From the NCBI GenBank assembly GCA_963740605.1, contig CAVUFC010000022.1:1-64000 (forward strand): a stretch of 64,000 nucleotides of DNA, in the 5' to 3' direction. Numbering within the stretch: position 1 is the first letter of the stretch; every line of letters begins with the position of its first letter. A program made the translations under genes and the position numbers. This stretch comes from DASSUW01 sp963740605. Its GTDB lineage: Bacteria > Actinomycetota > Thermoleophilia > Solirubrobacterales > Solirubrobacteraceae. Under the pieces are notes generated by a model. That model made no database searches and was not told the origin of the DNA. It saw nothing but the letters and a program-made list of their open reading frames with translations. Below, piece after piece: positions 27,035-36,104 of this stretch.

Positions 27035-27575
27035 CCCTTGATCGCTCCGCTGATCAGGTCGATCCGCCAGAACCGCTGGAGCGAGAGGAACAGGGCGATC
27101 AGGGGGATGATCGAGATGAGGACACCCGCGATCACCTGCGAGTGCAGCGCCGGCTGCTGTGCACCTTGGTTGATCATCGTGTACAGCCCGGTCGTGAGCG
27201 GGAACGTGTCCCCGTCCGAGAGCATGATGAACGGCAGCAGGAAGTTGTTCCACGTCGCCACGAACTGCAGGAGGAACACGGTGACGAGCGCCGGCGCCAT
27301 CATCGGCAGCGCCAGCGAGCGGAACAGCCGGAGCTCTCCGGCACCGTCCATCCTCCCCGCCTCGAGCGTGTCGGTGGGCACCGAAGCGGCCGCATAGATG
27401 CGACACAGGTAGATCCCGAACGGGCTGATGATCGTCGGCAGCAGCACCGACCAATAGGTGCCGGCGAGCGCGGACACGACCGCCGACAGCGCCGAGCCCA
27501 CGCCCGCGTAGATCAGGCTGTTGAGCGCCCACCGCCAGAAGCGGCCGTCGTCGTAGGTCGACAGGTCGGCTGCTG
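27031..27575 (-). pseudogene. 3' remnant of a MalG-type sugar ABC permease
   Basis: About 180 in-frame codons encode the C-terminal two thirds of a carbohydrate ABC permease: FWRWALNSLIYAGV, a DGAGELRLFRSLALPMMAPA EAA-like loop, then FVATWNNFLLPFIML and the final helix. The N-terminal helices are missing, and upstream sequence runs directly into the sugar-binding protein gene in another frame. The first permease normally found between them is absent. The remnant has no own start; an insert-permease function is unlikely. Confidence 0.85.
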
Positions 27576-28232
27576 CGAGAGCCCGGCGAACCAGCCCGGG
27601 TCGTTGGCGGAGAACGTCGTCAGGAAGCGCTTGGAGTCGGCCTGGTGCACCTTGCGAGCGGCGGCGGCGAACTCGTCCCACGTCGTCGGCACGTCGATGC
27701 CGTACTTCGTGAACAGGTCCTTGCGATACAGGAGCATCATCGGCGCGACGTCCTGCGGCACGCCGTAGACCTTGTCCCCGAACGTGACGAGGTTCCACGT
27801 GTCGTCGGTGAACTCGCCCTTGATCGGCTCGACGTCCTTGGTGATGTCGGCGACGGCGTCGCTCATCAGCAGCGACGGCAGCGCCTGATACTCGGCCTGC
27901 GTGAGATCGGGCGGGTTGCCGGCCTTGTTGGCGGCGATCAGCTTGGTGACGAGCGCGTCGCCCTGCGCCGGGGTGCTCACCTTGACGTGGATGTCGGGGT
28001 GTGCGTCGTTCCACATCACGACGACCTTCTTGATGTTGGGCGCCCACGTCCAGAACGTGAGCGTCACCGGCTCGCCGCTCGTCGCGCTCTTCTGCGAGGA
28101 GGGCGCATTGTCGTCGCTGGAGCTGCCTCCGCAGCCGGCCAGCAGCGCAAGTGAGAGCAGCAGAGCAGCTGCTCGCGAGCCGTCGGACCCATCGCTGTCT
28201 CCTCCCCGGATGACTCGTCTGTGACCGCTCAC
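27560..28232 (-). pseudogene. 5' part of an extracellular sugar-binding lipoprotein of an ABC importer
   Basis: About 220 codons of a family 1 solute-binding protein: lipobox LALLAGCGGS, then VTLTFWTWAPN, NPPDLTQAEYQAL and YGVPQDVAPMMLLYRKDLF. The family is usually about 420 residues; this one stops after DPGWFAGLSQQ, where it fuses out of frame to the permease remnant and ends at 27513. The start is also odd: a strong GGGGAGGAG precedes an ATG (28186-28188 region) that is one frame off from the signal peptide, so the in-frame start must be GTG at 28232 or the gene has lost one base. Confidence 0.85.
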
Positions 28233-28236
28233 AGAC
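28217..28236. promoter_or_regulatory. LacI-type operator 1
   Basis: TCTGTGA-CCGC-TCACAGA is a near-perfect inverted repeat with a TGTGAnCGCTCACA core typical of LacI-family operators. It sits between the divergent sugar-binding protein and GH42 genes, so one repressor could control both. Confidence 0.65.
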
Positions 28237-28300
28237 TAGGCAGACATCTGCGCGATTGTCAAATCAAAACCCGCTTGCCGCGAAGGCGGTCGGTCGATAG

Positions 28301-28316
28301 TGTGACCGCTCCCAGA
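28301..28316. promoter_or_regulatory. LacI-type operator 2
   Basis: TGTGACCGCTCCCAGA repeats the first operator with one changed base in the right arm. It is 84 bases from the first site and just ahead of the GH42 start, a spacing close to eight helical turns that would permit looping. Confidence 0.55.
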
Positions 28317-28334
28317 CGGGAGGGAACCGGAACC

Positions 28335-30353
28335 GTGACGCGATCAGCACCGTCGTTGCGCGCCGCCACCGGCGCACGCTGGCCAGGCCGGCTGAAGGCG
28401 CTCGCCTTCGGCGGCGACTACAACCCCGAGCAGTGGCCGGAGTCCGTCTGGCACGAGGACGTCGCGCTGATGCGTGAGGCCGGGGTCACGATGGTCACGG
28501 TCGGCGTGTTCTCGTGGTCGCGGCTCGAGCCCGCCGAGGGCGAGTTCGACTTCGACTGGCTCGATCGCGTGCTCGACCTGCTGCACGAAGGCGGCATCCT
28601 CGTCGACCTCGCGACGCCGACCGCCTCTCCCCCGCCGTGGTTCTCGCGTGCGTATCCCGACAGCCTGCCCGTGACGGTCGACGGGCAGACGCTCGGTATC
28701 GGCGCGCGCGAGTCGTACTGCCCGAGCTCGCCCGATTACCGCCGCGCGGCGGTGCGGATCGCCGGCGCGCTGGCGGCCCGCTACAGCGACCATCCCGCGC
28801 TCGCGCTCTGGCACATCCACAACGAGTACGGCTCCCATGTCGGTCCCTGCTACTGCGACGCCAGCGCGGCGGCCTTCCGCGCCTGGCTGCGCGAGCGCCA
28901 CGGCACGCTGGACGCCTTGAACGCCGCCTGGGGCACGACGTTCTGGAGCCAGGGCTACGGCGACTGGGAGGAGATCACCGCGCCGCGGCGCGCGCCGATG
29001 CCGGTCAACCCTTCGCAGCAGCTCGACTTCATGCGCTTCTCGTCGTCGGCGTACCTCGACTGCTACCGGCTCGAGCGCGACGTGGTGCGCGAGCTGTCGC
29101 CCGACGTGCCGATCACGACCAACTTCATGACCACGAGCTGCCGCCACATCGACTACTGGGGTTGGGCGGACGAGGTCGACGTCGTCTCCACGAACCACTA
29201 CCTGATCGCCGAGGACGCGGACAACCACGTCCAGCTGGCGATGACCGCCGACCTCTCTCGCGGGCTGTCGCGCGGTCGCCCGTGGCTGCTGCTCGAGCAC
29301 TCGACCGGGGCGGTCAACTGGCAGCCGCGCAATCTGGCGAAGGCGCCGGGCGAGATGCGGCGGAACTCGCTGACGCACGTCGCGCGTGGGTCCGACGGCG
29401 CGATGTTCTTCCAGTGGCGCGCCTCCCGCTTCGGCGCGGAGAAGTTCCACTCGGCGATGCTCCCCCACGCCGGGACCGACAGCCGCATCTGGCGTGAGGT
29501 CGTCGCGCTGGGCAGCGATGTCAGCGCACTTGCCGAGTTGCAGGGCTCGACGCTCACCGCCGACGTGGCCATCGTCTGGGACTGGGAGGCGTGGTGGGCG
29601 CTCGAGCTCGAGTTCCGCCCCACGATCGACCTCGACTACCAGGAGCGGGTCCGCGCCTACTACGAGGCGTTCTGGAACGCCAACGTGACGATCGACTTCG
29701 TCGAGCCGGGGGCCGACCTGTCGCCGTACCGGCTCGTCGTGGTCCCGAGCCTCTACATGGTCCCCGAGCCGGTCGCCCGCAACCTCACCGAGTACGTCTC
29801 CGGCGGCGGGAGGCTGCTCGTCTCGTTCTTCTCCGGCATGGTCGACGAGAACGACGCGATCCCGCCCGGCCCGCACCCGGGCGCGCTGCGCGACCTGCTC
29901 GGCCTGGAGATCGAGGAGTTCCATCCGCTGGCGGCCGAAGACGCGGTGACGGTCGACAGCGGCCTGCGGGCCGACGTGTGGTCCGAGCACGTGATCCTGC
30001 GCGGCGCCGAGGCTGAGCGCCGCTTCACCGACGGCCCTGACGGCGGCGAGCCCGCGGTCACGCGCCACGACGTCGGCGCCGGGTCGGCCTGGTACGTCGC
30101 CACGCGACTCGACGCCGACGGTCTCCGCGCGGTGCTTGGGCCGGTGCTCGCAGCGGCGGAGATCGCGTCGCGGGCGGAGGGCGTCGAGGCCGTCGAGGCC
30201 GTCGAGCGTGTGCTCGACGACCGCCGGTACCTGTTCCTCATCAATCACGGCGACGCCGATGCTCCGGTGGCCGCGACGGGTCACGACCTGCTCACGGGCA
30301 CCGATTACGACGGCATCGTGCCGGCGGGCGGGGTGCGAGTGCTGAGGCGTTAA
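28335..30353 (+). CDS. Beta-galactosidase, glycoside hydrolase family 42
   Basis: A 672-residue GH42 enzyme that should release galactose from galacto-oligosaccharides in the cytoplasm. It opens with FGGDYNPEQWPE; the acid/base is Glu164 in WHIHNEYG and the nucleophile is Glu321 in LLLEHSTGAVNW. Trimerisation and C-terminal domains follow at about 390-670. The GTG at 28335 has GGGAGGG ten bases upstream; the frame runs further to 28221 but through the operators. The zinc-site segment reads CYCDAS where many relatives have a fourth Cys. It is intact while its transporter and GH53 partners are damaged. Confidence 0.93.
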   Translation: MTRSAPSLRAATGARWPGRLKALAFGGDYNPEQWPESVWHEDVALMREAGVTMVTVGVFSWSRLEPAEGEFDFDWLDRVLDLLHEGGILVDLATPTASPPPWFSRAYPDSLPVTVDGQTLGIGARESYCPSSPDYRRAAVRIAGALAARYSDHPALALWHIHNEYGSHVGPCYCDASAAAFRAWLRERHGTLDALNAAWGTTFWSQGYGDWEEITAPRRAPMPVNPSQQLDFMRFSSSAYLDCYRLERDVVRELSPDVPITTNFMTTSCRHIDYWGWADEVDVVSTNHYLIAEDADNHVQLAMTADLSRGLSRGRPWLLLEHSTGAVNWQPRNLAKAPGEMRRNSLTHVARGSDGAMFFQWRASRFGAEKFHSAMLPHAGTDSRIWREVVALGSDVSALAELQGSTLTADVAIVWDWEAWWALELEFRPTIDLDYQERVRAYYEAFWNANVTIDFVEPGADLSPYRLVVVPSLYMVPEPVARNLTEYVSGGGRLLVSFFSGMVDENDAIPPGPHPGALRDLLGLEIEEFHPLAAEDAVTVDSGLRADVWSEHVILRGAEAERRFTDGPDGGEPAVTRHDVGAGSAWYVATRLDADGLRAVLGPVLAAAEIASRAEGVEAVEAVERVLDDRRYLFLINHGDADAPVAATGHDLLTGTDYDGIVPAGGVRVLRR

Positions 30354-30357
30354 ACGG

Positions 30358-30390
30358 CGAAGGGCCCGCCTGGGGGAGGCGGGCCCTTCG
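30358..30390 (+). terminator. Intrinsic-type terminator after GH42
   Basis: A 13-bp perfect stem (CGAAGGGCCCGCC with its complement) and a 7-base loop begin four bases after the GH42 stop. There is no U-run, as is common in high-GC actinobacteria. The following 239 bases up to 30629 hold no recognised feature beyond a presumed promoter. Confidence 0.75.
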
Positions 30391-30629
30391 TCAGGGGGTC
30401 GGCGGATAGCAGTGGGTCAGGCCGCGTCCGCCGTGTGCCGTGGGCTGCCGTTAGGGCAAACCCAGCGGAGGGGGGATGTGTTTCCGCGACTTCCTTATCG
30501 CTGAGACGCATGATGCGCCTCGGTGGTTGGCGAAACCTTGGCGAAGGCTTGGCATCGCCTTTGCTGGCGGTATTCGATGGCGGGTTAACCCCCCAAACGG
30601 CTGCCGGGGGCGCCGATACCCTGCTCGTC

Positions 30630-32018
30630 ATGACCGTGACTTCGCTCGCTGCGGCGTCAATTGACCGTGACCGCGTAGCGGCGCTCACCGAGCGCCAGCG
30701 CGCGACCTTCCGTGAGCGGACCGCGGCCTCGGGCCGGATGTTCGAGCGCGCGGCCGAGGTCATGCCGGGCGGTGTTCCGTCGCAGTTCCAGGCCGGCGAC
30801 CCGTGGCCGGTGTACGTGGCGCGCGGTGAGGGCGCCCGCGTGTGGGATGTCGACGGCAACGAGTACCTGGACTTCCACAACGGCTTCGGGGTCATGTGCG
30901 TCGGCCACGCCAATCCGGTCATCGCCGCCGCCGTGAAGGCGCAGATGGACCTCGGCACCCATTTCGCGGCCCCCACCGAGGGGTCGATCACCGTCGCCGC
31001 CGAGCTCAAGCGCCGCTGGGGCCTTCCCCATTGGCGCTTCACGAACTCCGGCACCGAGTCGACGATGGACGCGATCCACCTCGCGCGCGCCGCCAGCGGC
31101 GAGGACGTGATCATCAAGATCGAGGGCACCTACCACGGCCATCACGACGCCGTGATGGTCTCGGTCAAGCCGCCCGCCGACCTGATGGGCGACCGCGCGC
31201 ACCCGGCCTCGGTCGCCTACGGCCTCGGCTATCCCGAAGCGATGGTGGAGCTCACGCGCGTCGTCCCGTTCAACGACGCGGATACGCTCGAGCGCCTGCT
31301 CGACGAGCTCGAGGGCAAGGTCGCCGGAGTGATCCTGGAGCCCGCGATGATGAACGTGAACATCGTGCCGCCCGTGGCTGGCTACCTCGAGCGCGTGCGC
31401 GAGCTGACGAGCGCCCACGGCGTCACGCTGATCTTCGACGAGGTCAAGACCGGCGCGGCGGTCGCCGCCGGCGGCGCGACCGAGCTGTACGGGGTCACGC
31501 CCGACGTCGTGTGCCTGGCGAAGGCGATCTGCGGCGGCCTGCCGGGCGGCGCGATCGGCGTCACCGAGGAGCTGGCCGCGCTGATGGCCGACGGACGCGT
31601 CCGCCAGCAGGGCACGTTCAACGGCAACCCGCTGGTGATGGCCGCCGCCGAGGCGACGCTCACCGAGGTCCTGACCGACGCCGCGTACACGAAGCTGCAC
31701 GCCGCCAACAAGTCGCTGATGGCCGGCTGCGAGCGCGTGATCGCCGAGTACGGGCTTCCCGCCCACACGGTCGGCATGGGCTCCAAGGGCTGCGTCGTGT
31801 TCAGCGCCGAGCCGGTCCGCGAGTACCGCGACTACCTCACCAAGATCCACCACGACCTGTCCGACCTCGCGTGGCTGTACCACATGAACGCCGGGATCTT
31901 CATGACCCCGGGCCGCGACGAGGAGTGGACGCTGTCGGTGTCGCACACCGACGCGGACCTGGCGCGCTACGTCGAGGTGTTCGAGGCCTTCGCGCGCGAC
32001 GTGACCGCCGCGTCGTAA
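30630..32018 (+). CDS. Class III PLP aminotransferase, glutamate-1-semialdehyde aminotransferase-like
   Basis: A 462-residue fold-type I PLP enzyme. Motifs include MPGGVPSQFQ, GNEYLDFHNGFGVMCVGHANP, NSGTESTMDAIHLARA, LIFDEVKTG and the cofactor Lys298 in CLAKAICGGLPGG. It resembles HemL-type aminomutases, but no tetrapyrrole genes are nearby, so a heme role is not supported; it is more likely an omega- or beta-amino acid aminotransferase. The ATG at 30630 is preferred to the upstream open frame, which lies in the leader. It overlaps the convergent GMC gene by 52 bases. Confidence 0.88.
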   Translation: MTVTSLAAASIDRDRVAALTERQRATFRERTAASGRMFERAAEVMPGGVPSQFQAGDPWPVYVARGEGARVWDVDGNEYLDFHNGFGVMCVGHANPVIAAAVKAQMDLGTHFAAPTEGSITVAAELKRRWGLPHWRFTNSGTESTMDAIHLARAASGEDVIIKIEGTYHGHHDAVMVSVKPPADLMGDRAHPASVAYGLGYPEAMVELTRVVPFNDADTLERLLDELEGKVAGVILEPAMMNVNIVPPVAGYLERVRELTSAHGVTLIFDEVKTGAAVAAGGATELYGVTPDVVCLAKAICGGLPGGAIGVTEELAALMADGRVRQQGTFNGNPLVMAAAEATLTEVLTDAAYTKLHAANKSLMAGCERVIAEYGLPAHTVGMGSKGCVVFSAEPVREYRDYLTKIHHDLSDLAWLYHMNAGIFMTPGRDEEWTLSVSHTDADLARYVEVFEAFARDVTAAS

Positions 32019-33589
32019 GCCGGCGGCACGTGGCTGATCGCGTGCTCGGCCATCGCGGCGATCGTGAGGCTCGGGTTGACGCCGATGTTGGCCGGCACCG
32101 CCGAGCCGTCGCAGACGAGCAGGTTCTCGTAGCCGAACACGCGCTGGCGGGCATCGACCACGCCGGTTGAGACGTCGGCGCCGATCACGGCGCCGCCGAG
32201 CACGTGCGCCGTCGTCGCGACGTTGGCGACCGCGTCCATGAGCGCGGTCTGCGCGACGCCGCCGGTGCGCTTCGCCAGCCATGCCGCGAACTGGTTGGCG
32301 ACCGGGATGAACGTGGGGATCGGGCGCTCGGGGTCGCGCTCGGTCTGCAGCCGCGCGCCACGCCGTGTCTTGTGCGCCTTGAACGCGATCGCGTTGTCGA
32401 GCGTCTGCATGACGAGCACGATGATCGTGCGCCGCGACCAGCCGCGCGGGTCGAGCAGCTTCAGGAACGTGACCGGGCGGCGGGCGGCGGCGCCGACGAG
32501 CTTGAGCGGCCGCGTCACGCGCGACCCGTCGCCGACCAGCACCGTGTAGAGCGCACTCATCGAATCGGCCGCGTCGCCGTAGACGACGGTCTCGATGTGC
32601 GTGTCGGGATCGGGATAGATCGACCCGGTGATCGAGACGCGCTTCTGGATGTCCGGCGCGCCGGGCGGCAGCGTGACCGCGAGGATCGCCTCCGAGTTCG
32701 TCCGCACGAGCTTGCCGATGCGGTCGGAGACCCCCGGCAGCGAGCCGTGCAGCCTGCACGCCGCGAGCAGCTTGTTGGTGCCGAGCGGACCGGCCGCGAA
32801 GACCACACCACGGGCCGTGAACGTCCGTCGCCGCCGCCTCAGCCACGCGCCGGGACGCTCGGTCGTGATCTCGTAGCCCTCCGAGCCGTCGGGCGCGCCG
32901 AGCGGGCGGACGTCGACCACCTGGCGCTCGGGGAACACCTCGGCCCCGGCCTGCTCGGCGAGGTACAGGTAGTTCTTGACGAGCGTGTTCTTGGCGCCGT
33001 GCGGGCAGCCGACCATGCAGCGCCCGCAGCGCAGGCACGCCGTGCGCTCCGGTCCGGCGCCGCCGAAGAACGGGTCGGGCAGCCGCTCGCCCGGACTGCC
33101 GTCGAGCAGGACGCCGACGCGCGTCTTGGCGTACGTGTCCTCGACGCCGATCTCGCGCGCGAACTCGCGCAGCAGGTCGTCGGCCGGGTCGTCCTGGTCG
33201 TAGGCGACGACGCCGAGCATCCGCTCCGCCTCGTCGTAGTGCGGCGCGAGCACGGTCTCCCAGTCGTTCAGCTCCGCCCACTGCGGGTCCTCGTAGAAGC
33301 GCCGCCGCGCTCGGTACAGCGTGTTCGCGTAGCCGAGCGAGCCGCCGCCGACGCCGGAGCCGCTGACGATCGCGACGTCCTTGAAGGTCGACATCCGGAA
33401 GATCCCGCGCATCCCCAGCCGTGGCGCCCAGAAGTACCGCCGCAGGTCCCAGGTCGACTTCGGGAAGTCGTCGTCGGAGAAGCGCTTGCCGCACTCGAGC
33501 ACACCGACGCTGTAGCCCTTCTCGCGCAGCCGCAGCGCCGAGACGCTGCCGCCGAAGCCAGAGCCCACGACCGCCCAGTCGTAGTCCAT
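31967..33589 (-). CDS. GMC-family FAD oxidoreductase (cholesterol-oxidase-like)
   Basis: A 540-residue flavoprotein. The dinucleotide motif VVGSGFGGSVSALRLREKG is at the N-terminus, GSGVGGGSLGYANTL is near 75-95, and the GMC C-terminal block CDGSAVPANIGVNPSLTIAAM ends the protein. A CLRCGRCMVGCPHGAKN segment (about 185-200) has four Cys in ferredoxin-like spacing; similar clusters occur in cholesterol-oxidase-like GMC proteins, where metal binding is unclear. The substrate is probably a sterol or other hydrophobic alcohol. It is a single gene with a divergent promoter toward the symporter genes. Confidence 0.9.
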   Translation of the reverse strand: MDYDWAVVGSGFGGSVSALRLREKGYSVGVLECGKRFSDDDFPKSTWDLRRYFWAPRLGMRGIFRMSTFKDVAIVSGSGVGGGSLGYANTLYRARRRFYEDPQWAELNDWETVLAPHYDEAERMLGVVAYDQDDPADDLLREFAREIGVEDTYAKTRVGVLLDGSPGERLPDPFFGGAGPERTACLRCGRCMVGCPHGAKNTLVKNYLYLAEQAGAEVFPERQVVDVRPLGAPDGSEGYEITTERPGAWLRRRRRTFTARGVVFAAGPLGTNKLLAACRLHGSLPGVSDRIGKLVRTNSEAILAVTLPPGAPDIQKRVSITGSIYPDPDTHIETVVYGDAADSMSALYTVLVGDGSRVTRPLKLVGAAARRPVTFLKLLDPRGWSRRTIIVLVMQTLDNAIAFKAHKTRRGARLQTERDPERPIPTFIPVANQFAAWLAKRTGGVAQTALMDAVANVATTAHVLGGAVIGADVSTGVVDARQRVFGYENLLVCDGSAVPANIGVNPSLTIAAMAEHAISHVPPAYDAAVTSRAKASNTST

Positions 33590-33693
33590 CCGGGAACTGT
33601 ACCGGCAAAGGTGACGCAGGCGTCAGGTTTCGCGGTGTTACCGCCCGCGCGCCGTGGGTACGAGGGGATCGCAGACCTTTGGGAGGAGGCTCC

Positions 33694-33930
33694 TTGTCAG
33701 TTGAGCGCACGCACCGGTTCTCGGAACCGACCACACGCCATGAGGCGAACCGCGGCTGGTACTGGCTGCTGCTGGTGCCGCTCGTCGGGACCTTGATCCC
33801 GACGATCTACAACTCGGCCGACCCGACGTTCATCGGCGTCCCGTTCTTCTACTGGTACCAGATGCTGTGGGTCCCGCTCAGCGTGGTCTGCACGCTCGTC
33901 GTGTACCGCAAGACGCGGGGTGAGCGCTGA
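33694..33930 (+). CDS. DUF3311 small membrane protein, symporter partner
   Basis: A 78-residue protein with two hydrophobic segments (about 20-40 and 49-70) and the family pattern IPTIYNSADPTFIGVPFFYWYQ. The TTG at 33694 is the start: GGGAGGAGG lies six bases upstream and there is no in-frame ATG or GTG before the first helix. Its stop overlaps the symporter start by one base (TGATG). DUF3311 proteins are encoded next to SSS transporters and are thought to be accessory subunits. Confidence 0.85.
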   Translation: MSVERTHRFSEPTTRHEANRGWYWLLLVPLVGTLIPTIYNSADPTFIGVPFFYWYQMLWVPLSVVCTLVVYRKTRGER

Positions 33931-35558
33931 TGTCGGGCGGCGTCAATGGCGTCGAGCTCGCCATCTTCATCTTCTTCTTCGCGTTCGTCGCGATCATCGG
34001 ATTCGTCGCGTCGCGCTGGCGTCGCGCTGACCTCAATCACCTCAACGAGTGGGGCCTGGGCGGCCGCAGCTTCGGCGGCTGGGTCACGTGGTTCCTCCTC
34101 GGCGGCGACCTCTACACCGCGTACACGTTCGTCGCCGTCCCGGCGCTGGTCTACGGGGCCGGCGCGCTCGGGTTCTTCGCGGTCCCGTACACGATCGTCG
34201 TGTATCCGCTGGTGTTCCTGGCCGCTCCGCGCCTGTGGTCGGTCGCGCATCGCCACGGCTACGTGACGCCGGCCGACTTCGTGCGCGGCCGCCACGGCTC
34301 GGCGACGCTCGCGCTCGGCATCGCGATCACCGGCATCGTCGCGACGATGCCCTACATCGCCCTTCAGCTCGTCGGCATCGAAGCGGTGCTGAAGGCGATG
34401 GGCGTCTCCGGGGAATGGCCGATCATCATCGCCTTTGCCGTCCTCGCCGCCTACACGTACCAGTCCGGCCTGCGCGCGCCGGCGCTGATCGCGTTCGTCA
34501 AGGACGCGCTGATCTACATCGTGGTGATCGTCGCCGTGATCTACATCCCGATCAAGCTCGGCGGCTTCGGCGACATCTTCGCGGCCGCCGACAAGAAATT
34601 CTCGGGCACGCCGGCACCCGCGGACGGCACGCTGCTTGCGAACACGCAGACGCTGGGCTACGCCACGCTGGCGTTCGGCTCGGCGCTCGCGCTGTTCCTG
34701 TATCCGCACGCGGTCACAGGCGTCCTCGCCTCACGCAGCCGCGACACGATCAAGCGCAACATGGCCGCGCTGCCCGCGTACTCGATCGTGCTCGGCCTGA
34801 TCGCGCTGCTCGGCTACATGGCGATCGCGGCCGGCGTGACGCCCATCACCACCAACGGCAAGCCGGACCCCAACACGGTCGTCCCGCTGCTCTTCGACCA
34901 GATGTTCCCGAGCTGGTTCGCGGGCATCGCGTTCGCGGCGATCGGGATCGGGGCGCTCGTGCCGGCGGCGATCATGTCGATCGCGGCCGCGAACCTGTGG
35001 ACGCGCAACGTCTACAAGGAGTACCTCAACAAGGACGCGACGCCCGCCCAGGAGGCGCGGATGAGCAAGCTCGCGTCGCTGGTCGTCAAGGCCGGCGCCG
35101 TGGTCGTGATCCTGGCGCTCGACCCGCAGTTCTCGATCGACCTGCAGTTGATCGGCGGCGTGATCATCCTGCAGACGCTGCCGCCGATCGTGATCGGTCT
35201 CTACAGCCGGTGGGCTCACGGCTGGGCACTGCTCGCCGGGTGGGCCGTGGGGCTCGCGGCCGGGCTCTACATGGTCTACGACACGCCGAACCCGACCTCC
35301 GGCAAGGCGCACTTCGGCGGCTCCTCGTACGCGCTGTCGAACTTCGGGTTCGACACGAAGGTGACGATCTACACCGGCTTCGTCGCGCTTGTCGTGAACC
35401 TGCTCGTGGTCGTCGTCGGCACGCTGCTGCTGCGCAAGTCGCCGTGGCAGCCACCCGACGAGACGGTCGCGGCGGACTACGAGGTCGAGGCGGGCGATCC
35501 GGGTGTGGAGCCGCTCGCCCCGACCGTGGCCGAGGAGGATGCGCTGGCGCGCCCCTGA
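33930..35558 (+). CDS. Sodium:solute symporter (SSS family)
   Basis: A 542-residue transporter with about 13 membrane helices, starting MSGGVNGVELAIFIFFFAFV. The SSS core motifs GGRSFGGWVTWFLLGGDLYTAYTF and FAAIGIGALVPAAIMSIAAANL are clear, and a charged cytoplasmic tail follows about residue 505. Its pairing with DUF3311 resembles the MctP monocarboxylate group, so a carboxylate substrate is likely but not proven. Confidence 0.9.
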   Translation: MSGGVNGVELAIFIFFFAFVAIIGFVASRWRRADLNHLNEWGLGGRSFGGWVTWFLLGGDLYTAYTFVAVPALVYGAGALGFFAVPYTIVVYPLVFLAAPRLWSVAHRHGYVTPADFVRGRHGSATLALGIAITGIVATMPYIALQLVGIEAVLKAMGVSGEWPIIIAFAVLAAYTYQSGLRAPALIAFVKDALIYIVVIVAVIYIPIKLGGFGDIFAAADKKFSGTPAPADGTLLANTQTLGYATLAFGSALALFLYPHAVTGVLASRSRDTIKRNMAALPAYSIVLGLIALLGYMAIAAGVTPITTNGKPDPNTVVPLLFDQMFPSWFAGIAFAAIGIGALVPAAIMSIAAANLWTRNVYKEYLNKDATPAQEARMSKLASLVVKAGAVVVILALDPQFSIDLQLIGGVIILQTLPPIVIGLYSRWAHGWALLAGWAVGLAAGLYMVYDTPNPTSGKAHFGGSSYALSNFGFDTKVTIYTGFVALVVNLLVVVVGTLLLRKSPWQPPDETVAADYEVEAGDPGVEPLAPTVAEEDALARP

Positions 35559-35559
35559 T

Positions 35560-36084
35560 CTACGGGTACTTCAAGTGATCGCGGTCGTGGACCGCCTTAC
35601 GGGCGCTCTTGTGCGAGACCGTCTCGCAGTTCTTGCGCCTGACCTTCTTGTCCTGCGTCTTGCTCACGTAGAGGATGTCGTGCCTGCCGGGGCCGCAGTC
35701 GACGAAGCCGTGGCCGAACCAGACGCGGATCGTGTCCTGGCCGCCGCCGCCGTGGATGTTGTTGTAGCCGTGGCTGGCGTACACCCAGTCGTTGCCGGCG
35801 CCGGCGTAGACCGTGTCGTTCTGATGCGTCGTGTTGCCGGTGGCCTTGTGGTCACCCCAGATGACGTCGTGGCCGGCGCCGCCGTAGAGCCGGTCGTCGC
35901 CGTGGCCGCCGAGCAGCTCGTCGTTCTTGTCGCCGCCACCAGCCGCGCGGTCGAGATCGTTGGTGTTGATGTACAGCACACCGTTGCGGTGCGGCCAGTC
36001 GTCCTTCGGGGTAGCGAATGCCGCTGCCGCCGGGAGAGCGACGGCTGTGACGATTGCTACGAGAATTAATGTGGGCCGAAACAT
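35560..36084 (-). CDS. Small secreted RTX-type calcium-binding protein
   Basis: A 174-residue protein with a signal peptide (about 1-24). Residues 50-130 hold RTX-like nonapeptides: GGHGDDRLYGGAGHDVIWG, YAGAGNDWVY and HGGGGQDTI. There are only about five repeats and no attached enzyme. A C-terminal CGPGRHDILYVSKTQDK segment and a Cys pair follow. It is probably a small extracellular calcium-dependent structural protein. The stop lies two bases from the convergent symporter stop. Confidence 0.85.
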   Translation of the reverse strand: MFRPTLILVAIVTAVALPAAAAFATPKDDWPHRNGVLYINTNDLDRAAGGGDKNDELLGGHGDDRLYGGAGHDVIWGDHKATGNTTHQNDTVYAGAGNDWVYASHGYNNIHGGGGQDTIRVWFGHGFVDCGPGRHDILYVSKTQDKKVRRKNCETVSHKSARKAVHDRDHLKYP

Positions 36085-36104
36085 GGGCGTTGATCATCCC
36101 CGTC

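Noticed and set aside
30391..30629. Riboswitch ahead of the class III aminotransferase
   Set aside because: The 239-base leader is G-rich with some pairing, but I found no conserved core of a known class.
30630..32018. Heme-pathway glutamate-1-semialdehyde aminomutase
   Set aside because: Sequence is similar, but no hem genes are near and a second paralogue exists at 53712-55070; the general aminotransferase call is safer.
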